Assembly: GCF_039542905.1 (NCBI RefSeq)
Contig: NZ_BAABIS010000001.1
Span: 5,022,001 to 5,086,000 of the forward strand
Origin: Kitasatospora terrestris
GTDB taxonomy: Bacteria; Actinomycetota; Actinomycetes; Streptomycetales; Streptomycetaceae
Reading direction: 5' to 3'
DNA length: 64,000 nt
The number at the start of each line of letters is the position of its first letter. Position 1 is the first letter of the stretch. Shown piece after piece: positions 58,417 through 64,000 of the stretch. The notes beneath the pieces are model-generated. The model did not search any database and was not told the origin of the DNA. It worked only from the letters and a program-made list of their open reading frames with translations. A program made the position numbers and the translations under genes.

Positions 58417-58501
58417 CGGACATGTGACGGACAACCGAGAACTGCAAGCAATCGCCGGGCCGGGGAGAACCGGCCGGGCCTCGTGGAAGGACACACGCCC
58501 G

Positions 58502-59449
58502 ATGAGGGTGCTGCTGCTGGGTGCCGACGGTTTCATCGGCCGCCGGGTCGCCGATCGCCTGCTGGCGGAGGACGGCCTCCAGACGACGGTGCTGGGCCGA
58601 CGGGACTCGGCCGACATCCGCTTCGACCTGACGACGGGCAGTCCGGGGGCGCTGGCCCGGTTCCTGGACGCGGTGGCGCCGCAGGTGGTGATCAACTGCG
58701 CGGGGGCGACGTACGGCACCTCGCGGGCGCTGATCCGGGCGAACACGCTGGCGGTGGCGACGGTCTGCGAGGCGATCCGGCGCAGTCGCGAGCCGGCCAG
58801 GCTGGTGCACATCGGGTCGGCGGCGGAGTACGGGCCGGTGCCGCCGGCGGGGCCGATCCCGGAGAGCGCCGAGCCGCGGCCGGTGGGCCCGTACGGGGTG
58901 TCGAAGCTGGCGGGGACGGAGCTGGTGCTGGCGTCCGGGCTGGACGCGCTGGTGCTGCGGATCTTCGACGTGGTGGGCCCGGGTTCGCCGACGGCGTCGC
59001 TGTTCGGGCGACTGGCGGAGGGCCTGCGGCGGGCGCTGGAGCAGGACGAGCACCAGGTGCGGATGCCGGACCTGTCCGGATACCGGGATTTCGTGGACGT
59101 CCGGGACGTCGCCCGGGCGGTGCAGGCGGCGGCGGTTTCGGCGGCCACCGGGGTGATCAACATCGGCAGCGGGCACGCGGTGCGGGCCCGGGAGGCGGCG
59201 CAGCTGCTGGTCCGGGCCTCGGGTTTCGAGGGGCAGGTGACCGAGGACGCGCGCCAGGTGGTGCTGCCCGCGCAGGCGGCGTCCGGGGCGGACCCCGGGC
59301 GGCAGCTGGACGCCCGGCCGGTGCTGGAGCCGGTGCAGTGGCGGCAGGCGGACGTGCGGACGGCGCGGGACCGTCTCGGCTGGCGGACGCAGGTGCCGCT
59401 GGAGGAGTCGCTGGGTGACGTCTGGCTGGAGACGGCCTGCCGGGTCTGA
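58502..59449 (+). CDS. NAD-dependent epimerase/dehydratase (SDR family)
   Basis: 315 residues. Rossmann start MRVLLLGADGFIGRRVADRLL (GxxGxxG), INCAGATYGTSRALIRANTLAVATVCEAI, the active-site Ser/Thr in HIGSAAEYGP and YxxxK in PYGVSK near residue 142, then RIFDVVGPG. Extended SDR enzyme likely acting on a nucleotide sugar. Probably made with the glycosyltransferase and membrane protein upstream. ATG 58502. Confidence 0.9.
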   Translation: MRVLLLGADGFIGRRVADRLLAEDGLQTTVLGRRDSADIRFDLTTGSPGALARFLDAVAPQVVINCAGATYGTSRALIRANTLAVATVCEAIRRSREPARLVHIGSAAEYGPVPPAGPIPESAEPRPVGPYGVSKLAGTELVLASGLDALVLRIFDVVGPGSPTASLFGRLAEGLRRALEQDEHQVRMPDLSGYRDFVDVRDVARAVQAAAVSAATGVINIGSGHAVRAREAAQLLVRASGFEGQVTEDARQVVLPAQAASGADPGRQLDARPVLEPVQWRQADVRTARDRLGWRTQVPLEESLGDVWLETACRV

Positions 59450-59580
59450 CCCGGGGCGGGGGCCCGGTCCCAGCATCCGGTGTCGGGCATCTCACGTGCT
59501 GGAACGCCTGTCTCGGAATACCCCGGGCACGTGACACTGTTGGCGTAGTCAATTGTGAACTGACGACCATCGGAGTCCCC

Positions 59581-60759
59581 GTGTCGCTGCCACCCCTGGT
59601 CGAGCCGGCCGCCGAGCTCACCGTCGACGAGGTCCGCCGGTACTCCCGCCACCTGATCATCCCCGACGTGGGCATGGACGGGCAGAAGCGGCTGAAGAAC
59701 GCCAAGGTGCTGTGCGTCGGTGCCGGTGGCCTCGGCTCGCCCGCCCTGATGTACCTGGCCGCCGCCGGTGTCGGCACGCTCGGCATCGTCGAGTTCGACA
59801 CCGTCGACGAGTCCAACCTGCAGCGCCAGATCATCCACGGCCAGTCCGACATCGGGCGCTCCAAGGGCGAGTCCGCGCGCGACTCGGTCAAGGAGATCAA
59901 CCCGTACGTCAACGTGATCCTCCACGACGAGCGCCTCGACAACGACAACGTCATGGAGATCTTCGCCGGCTACGACCTGATCGTGGACGGCACCGACAAC
60001 TTCGCCACCCGGTACCTGGTGAACGACGCCGCGGTGCTGCTCGGCAAGCCGTACGTGTGGGGCTCGATCTACCGCTTCGACGGCCAGGCGTCGGTGTTCT
60101 GGGCCGAGCACGGCCCGTGCTACCGCTGCCTCTACCCGGAGGCCCCGCCGCCGGGCATGGTCCCGTCCTGCGCCGAGGGCGGCGTGCTGGGCGTGCTGTG
60201 CGCGTCCATCGGCTCGATCCAGGTCACCGAGGCGATCAAGCTGCTGGCCGGGGTCGGCGAGCCGCTGGTCGGCCGACTGATGATCTACGACGCCCTGGAG
60301 ATGCAGTACCGCCAGGTGAAGGTCCGCAAGGACCCGAACTGCGTGCTCTGCGGCGACAACCCGACCGTCACCGAGCTCATCGACTACGAGGCCTTCTGCG
60401 GCGTCGTGTCGGAGGAGGCCCAGGCGGCCGCCATGGGTTCGACGATCACCTCCAAGCAGCTCAAGGAGTGGATCGACGAGGGCGAGAGCATCGACATCAT
60501 CGATGTCCGCGAGGTCAACGAGTACGAGATCGTGTCGATCCCGGGCGCGCGGCTGATCCCGAAGAACGAGTTCCTGATGGGCAACGCCCTGCAGGACCTG
60601 CCGCAGGACAAGCGGATCGTGCTGCACTGCAAGACCGGCGTCCGCTCGGCCGAGGTGCTGGCCGTGCTGAAGTCCGCGGGCTTCGCGGACGCGGTGCACC
60701 TGGGCGGCGGCGTGATCGGCTGGGTCAACCAGATCGAGCCGCACAAGCCGGTGTACTGA
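59581..60759 (+). CDS. moeZ: MoeZ/MoeB-type adenylyltransferase-sulfurtransferase
   Basis: 392 residues from GTG 59581 (GGAG before). ThiF/MoeB domain (about 15-265): VLCVGAGGLGSPALMYLAAAGVGTLGIVEFDTVDESNLQRQIIH binds ATP and the sulfur carrier; CYRCLYPEAPPPGMVPSCAEGGVLG. Zinc CxxC positions include NCVLCGDNP. Rhodanese domain (about 290-392) with the persulfide Cys in HCKTGVRSAEVL. Activates and sulfurates MoaD, ThiS or CysO-like carriers for molybdopterin, cysteine or thio-products. A perfect 18-bp hairpin follows. Confidence 0.95.
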   Translation: MSLPPLVEPAAELTVDEVRRYSRHLIIPDVGMDGQKRLKNAKVLCVGAGGLGSPALMYLAAAGVGTLGIVEFDTVDESNLQRQIIHGQSDIGRSKGESARDSVKEINPYVNVILHDERLDNDNVMEIFAGYDLIVDGTDNFATRYLVNDAAVLLGKPYVWGSIYRFDGQASVFWAEHGPCYRCLYPEAPPPGMVPSCAEGGVLGVLCASIGSIQVTEAIKLLAGVGEPLVGRLMIYDALEMQYRQVKVRKDPNCVLCGDNPTVTELIDYEAFCGVVSEEAQAAAMGSTITSKQLKEWIDEGESIDIIDVREVNEYEIVSIPGARLIPKNEFLMGNALQDLPQDKRIVLHCKTGVRSAEVLAVLKSAGFADAVHLGGGVIGWVNQIEPHKPVY

Positions 60760-60767
60760 GGAGCTCG

Positions 60768-60807
60768 GACGGAAGGGCCCGGGGCGCACGCCCCGGGCCC
60801 TTCCGTC
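60768..60807. terminator. Bidirectional terminator with perfect 18-bp stem
   Basis: GACGGAAGGGCCCGGGGC (60768-60785) is exactly inverted at 60790-60807 over a four-base loop. It separates moeZ from the converging membrane protein gene. Confidence 0.85.
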
Positions 60808-60822
60808 GTGCTGCGGCCGGGT

Positions 60823-63528
60823 CTAGAGCGCGCCCTTGCGCTGGAGCACGTTGTAGGCGATCCAGCCGGGCGCCACCGGAAGCCAGAAGGTGAGCAGGCG
60901 GTAGAGGAAGACCGCCGGGGTGGCGGCGGTGGCGGGCACGCCGGCCACCGTGAGGGCGGCGATCAGGGCGATCTCGACCGGGCCGATGCCGCCCGGGGTG
61001 GGGATCGCCGAGCCGGCCGCGTTGGCGGTCAGGAAGACCACCGCGACGGCCGCGAAGGTGACGTGCGCGCCGCCGCCGAAGGCCTGCACCGAGGCGTCCA
61101 GGCAGGCGGTGAAGGAGAGCGTCAGCAGCAGGATCCCGCCGAAGCCGGTGACCAGCTTGGACGGGGTCTGCATCAGGTCGAGCATCCGCGGCACCACGCC
61201 GAAGAACAGCACCCGCAGCCGGTTCACCACGAAGCGCCGCAGCGGCGACACCGCCGCGATCACCAGCGCCAGCACGGCGGCGGACAGCACGCCGATGATC
61301 ACCGCGCGGGAGGCGCCCAGGTCGCCGTTGGTCTGGGTGCCGGTGATCAGGCCGAAGGAGAACAGCAGCAGCAGGTGCCCGGCCAGGCCGGCCAGCTGCG
61401 AGGCGCCGACGCTGGCCACCGCCTGCACCGGCCGGATGCCGGCCTTCTGCAGGTAGCGGGTGTTGAGCGCGATGCCGCCGACCGCGGCGGGCGCGACCAG
61501 CTTCACGAAGGAGCCGGCCACCTGCGCGGCCACCGTCCGGCCGAACGGCAGCCGCTCCGGGACGAAGCCGGTCAGGCTCATCGAGGCGGCGACGTAGCTG
61601 GTCGCGGAGGCGAGCAGGGCGAGCGAGGCCCAGGCCCAGTTCATCTCGGAGACCTTGAACTGGTCCGGCCGGATGGTGGTGACCGCCAGGTAGGCGGCGA
61701 AGGTGAGCGCCACCACCATGATCAGCGTCTTGGGCTTGAGCCGCTCCAGCTTGGCCGGGGCGATCGGCGCCTCCGGGGCGATCTGGAGGATCTGGCCGCG
61801 GATCCGGCTCAGCAGGTCCTCGCCCGCGACGGCGATGTCCTCCTCCGCCTGCTGCTGGGTCTTCACCCCCGCCGCGACCTGCTCCAGGGCCAGCGCCTGG
61901 GCGGCGGCTTTCCGCTCCTTGGTCATCTTCTGCAGGTCGGCACGGGTCTGCCGGCTCAGGCCGACCGGCTGGAGCAGCGGCAGCGAGTCCGCGACCCGGG
62001 TCGGGCCGAGCACCCGGTTGGCGACCGCCACCGCCCGCTCCGGGCCGACCCGCAGCGCGAAGGTGGTGAGCAGCTGGGCCACGTCGATCCGCAGCGTCAG
62101 GTCGCCGGCCGCGATGTCGCCGCCGGAGAGGTTGACCAGGCAGCCGGTCTTCTCGTCCACCGCCAGCAGCGACTCGCCGGTCAGCCGGCGGTGGGCGATC
62201 CGGCGCTCGTGCAGGGTGCCGACCGACTCCCAGAACGAGGCCATCACCTCGTCGGTGATCTCCTCGTCCGCCAGCTCGTCGAGGGTGCGGCCGGCCACGT
62301 TCTCGTAGACCAGGATCGCGGCGTCCGGGCCGAGCTCGGAGGTGGCCACCAGCTGCGGGGCCCGGGCCCCGGAGGCGGCGGCCGCGTACGCGATCAGGGC
62401 CTCCTGTTCGAGGGCCTGGCGCAGCGACTGGGGGCTGCGGCGGACCGCCACCGAGCGCAGCCGCAGGCGGCGCCAGGCGCGGTAGAAGAAGCCGGAGGCC
62501 TGCTGCTCGCGGTCGATGATGTGGACGTCCAGCAGCGGGCCGTGCTGCTGGGTGACCAGGTAGCGGCGGGTGCCGCCGGGCGCCTCCGGGGCGGTGTGGG
62601 CGGCGGACGGCGTGAAGCCGACCTTGCGCAGGCCGATCATCAGGCTCTTGCCGGTCGGCCGGATGTTCGGCGAGCCGATCGCGTACAGCGTGCCGTACGC
62701 CACGGACCAGCCGATCAGCACGGTGAGGATCAGCGACAGCGGGGTGGTGTAGCCGCTGATCAGCTCGGTCGCGCCGCTGAGGATCACCACCACCCACAGC
62801 GCCACCCGCCAGCGGGGTCTGGAGGACATCCCGACCGCGGTCATGTAGGCGATCACCGGCGCCAGGTAGCCGTGCACCGGGTCGGTCAGGGTGTCCCCGC
62901 CGCCCGGGGGGAACTGGGTCAGCGCGTTGCGGATCGCGTCCGGGGCGCTCGCCGCCACCCACCAGTCCACGCCCAGCGAGACGCCGTACGCCAGCACCGA
63001 GGCGAGCACGCCGTCGGCGACCCGCAGGCCGTCCCGCTTGATCAGCCGCTCCACCGCGAACGCCAGCGGCACCGCCAGCACCGCCACGCTGGAGACCAGC
63101 GCGGCGATGGTGGAGAGCACGCTCGGGATGTGCTTGGCGTTGGCGGTGATGTCGCTCTCGATGCCGGTGGTGGTGGAGACCGCCACCTGTGCGAGGACGA
63201 ACACCGCGATGATGCCGAGCACACCGGCGGTGAACCGGATCAGGTCCGAGGGGCGGTGCGCCCGCGGCGGCAGCAGCGGTTCGTCGACCGCCAGGTGCTC
63301 GCCGGTCGGCTCCTCGTCCGGTCCGGTGTCGTCAGGGACCACCCCGTCAGGTGGTCCGTCGTACGCGACCACGTTCTCGTCCTCCCCCGTGCCCGCCTCC
63401 GGAACCGGTCCGGCGGGTGTCTTGTGCAGTGAGACGGCGGGTGGCTCGACCTGCGGGTGCCCGGCAGAACCGTCGGTCGCGGACTCCCCGGAGCCCTCGT
63501 CCACGTTCAATTCTGCCGTCCCGGTCAT
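60823..63528 (-). CDS. Membrane protein: six-helix region, degenerate kinase-like domain and LPG-synthase/UPF0104 transmembrane domain
   Basis: 901 residues from ATG 63528. The first 95 residues are acidic and disordered. Helices at about 98-120, 137-160, 172-195, 210-260 follow. A soluble region (about 310-570) resembles an ABC1/aminoglycoside-kinase fold: AAILVYENVAGRTLDELADEE (hinge-like) and LHERRIAHRRLTGESLL where HRD is expected, so catalytic Asp is lost. The final 300 residues are the lysylphosphatidylglycerol synthase-type membrane domain: SFVKLVAPAAVGGIALNTRYLQKAGI and GSAIPTPGGIGPVEIALIAAL. No MprF aminoacyltransferase domain is present. Perhaps a lipid flippase with a regulatory pseudokinase. 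Confidence 0.88.
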   Translation of the reverse strand: MTGTAELNVDEGSGESATDGSAGHPQVEPPAVSLHKTPAGPVPEAGTGEDENVVAYDGPPDGVVPDDTGPDEEPTGEHLAVDEPLLPPRAHRPSDLIRFTAGVLGIIAVFVLAQVAVSTTTGIESDITANAKHIPSVLSTIAALVSSVAVLAVPLAFAVERLIKRDGLRVADGVLASVLAYGVSLGVDWWVAASAPDAIRNALTQFPPGGGDTLTDPVHGYLAPVIAYMTAVGMSSRPRWRVALWVVVILSGATELISGYTTPLSLILTVLIGWSVAYGTLYAIGSPNIRPTGKSLMIGLRKVGFTPSAAHTAPEAPGGTRRYLVTQQHGPLLDVHIIDREQQASGFFYRAWRRLRLRSVAVRRSPQSLRQALEQEALIAYAAAASGARAPQLVATSELGPDAAILVYENVAGRTLDELADEEITDEVMASFWESVGTLHERRIAHRRLTGESLLAVDEKTGCLVNLSGGDIAAGDLTLRIDVAQLLTTFALRVGPERAVAVANRVLGPTRVADSLPLLQPVGLSRQTRADLQKMTKERKAAAQALALEQVAAGVKTQQQAEEDIAVAGEDLLSRIRGQILQIAPEAPIAPAKLERLKPKTLIMVVALTFAAYLAVTTIRPDQFKVSEMNWAWASLALLASATSYVAASMSLTGFVPERLPFGRTVAAQVAGSFVKLVAPAAVGGIALNTRYLQKAGIRPVQAVASVGASQLAGLAGHLLLLFSFGLITGTQTNGDLGASRAVIIGVLSAAVLALVIAAVSPLRRFVVNRLRVLFFGVVPRMLDLMQTPSKLVTGFGGILLLTLSFTACLDASVQAFGGGAHVTFAAVAVVFLTANAAGSAIPTPGGIGPVEIALIAALTVAGVPATAATPAVFLYRLLTFWLPVAPGWIAYNVLQRKGAL

Positions 63529-63672
63529 CTGGTCTTGTCCTCGTATCACCACGCACTGCCCCGAAGATGCTGCCATGCCGGACGGTCCGGCGCCGGGCAG
63601 GGGGCGCATCAGGCGCGGCGGATCGCCCGCTCGGGGTCCTGGAAATCGACCGGATGGGGAAGAATGCGGCGG

Positions 63673-64000
63673 ATGACCGAGAGTACGCGCGAGGACGGCC
63701 CCGCGGGCGCGGACGACGGCGCGGAGCTGCCGCCGTTCGCGGAGGCCGTGCTCGACCTCACCGAGCGGATCCCACCGGGCCGGGTGATGACCTACGGCGA
63801 CGTCGCCGAGTACCTCGGCCGGGGCGGCCCGCGCCAGGTCGGCCGGGTGATGGCGCTCCACGGCGGCGCCGTGCCCTGGTGGCGGGTGATCCGCGCCGAC
63901 GGCCGCCCGCTGCCCGGCCACGAGCACCGTGCCCTGCCCGAGTACCGTGCCGAGGGCACCCCGCTGCGCACGGTCGGCGACTCGCTCCGGGTCGACCTGC
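63673..64000 (+). CDS. Alkyltransferase-like protein (MGMT fold, ATL), truncated by window end
   Basis: Visible 109 residues from ATG 63673 (ATG 63664 also possible). PFAEAVLDLTERIPPGRVMTYGDVAEYLGRGGPRQVGRVM is the helix-turn-helix DNA-binding part of the O6-alkylguanine transferase fold. The active-site PCHRV is replaced by PWWRV, so no methyl transfer is possible; ATL proteins flag alkyl lesions for nucleotide excision repair. In mycobacteria a similar gene (Rv3204) is near moeB, from memory. Carboxy end lies outside. Confidence 0.85.
   Translation, partial: MTESTREDGPAGADDGAELPPFAEAVLDLTERIPPGRVMTYGDVAEYLGRGGPRQVGRVMALHGGAVPWWRVIRADGRPLPGHEHRALPEYRAEGTPLRTVGDSLRVDL

Overview
The window is high-GC chromosomal DNA from a streptomycete-type actinomycete. 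The evidence is the very strong third-position G/C, the frequent GTG starts, mycothiol synthesis (mshB), a twin-arginine translocase gene, a 7Fe ferredoxin beside dapC, and small protein families I recall mainly from Streptomyces and Kitasatospora (DUF6113, DUF6758, DUF3117). Genus cannot be fixed by eye. No rRNA, tRNA or CRISPR array was seen.

Layout. (1) 1-6.9 kb, minus strand: an oligopeptide ABC importer (permease cut by the window edge, lipoprotein), a large VanW-type cell-wall protein, then a DUF6113 membrane protein and mshB. (2) 7-13.2 kb, plus strand: an S9 peptidase, then an ABC-2 exporter and a DesK-like sensor kinase whose response regulator lies one gene further on, with a small chorismate mutase between. 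(3) 13.2-24.3 kb: a SirB1-like protein, an acetyltransferase, ferredoxin, dapC, two exported proteins, dapE, a LOG-family hydrolase, a folP paralogue, a DivIVA-domain protein, tag, an enoyl-CoA hydratase and DUF3117. (4) 24.3-28.3 kb: an O-methyltransferase divergent from an ECF sigma factor, its anti-sigma factor and tatB. (5) 28.3-38.8 kb: a mobile island. (6) 38.8-64 kb: mrp, a DUF1003 protein, an MgtE-N/CBS protein, corA, a PHP phosphoesterase, DUF6758, a hydrolase, a DEAD-box helicase with a very long basic tail, a ferritin-like protein, DUF3107, a TetR regulator, a glycosyltransferase/epimerase cluster, moeZ, a pseudokinase-membrane fusion and an alkyltransferase-like protein. From memory, much of (3), (4) and (6) follows the gene order of Mycobacterium tuberculosis around mshB-sigE-mrp-corA and around rhlE-moeB, so the backbone is old and conserved.

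The island is the most interesting part. A tyrosine integrase and an excisionase sit beside a 13-bp sequence, TCAGAACTTGTTC, that recurs 10,485 bp away exactly at the 3' end and stop codon of mrp. The element therefore entered the end of mrp and restored its last codons. It resembles an actinomycete integrative element: GntR (KorSA-like) regulator with overlapping GNAT gene, divergent small gene, int/xis. I see no replication-initiator or FtsK-like transfer gene. In their place is about 1.9 kb without recognisable genes, carrying several families of short repeats. The cargo is AT-richer: a single protein with a GHKL ATPase between two STAS-like segments, a small Cys-containing protein, and an XRE-ImmA/IrrE regulator with an unknown partner gene behind a perfect 12-bp inverted repeat. 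Two element genes share a leader hairpin with an almost identical loop and compensatory stem changes.

Regulation visible across the window: at least eight genes have a TANNNT box 6-8 bases before ATG, mostly without a Shine-Dalgarno sequence, as expected for leaderless transcripts. Two distant terminators reuse nearly the same 20-base arm. Two adjacent 19-bp palindromes lie between the peptide-binding lipoprotein and its permease.
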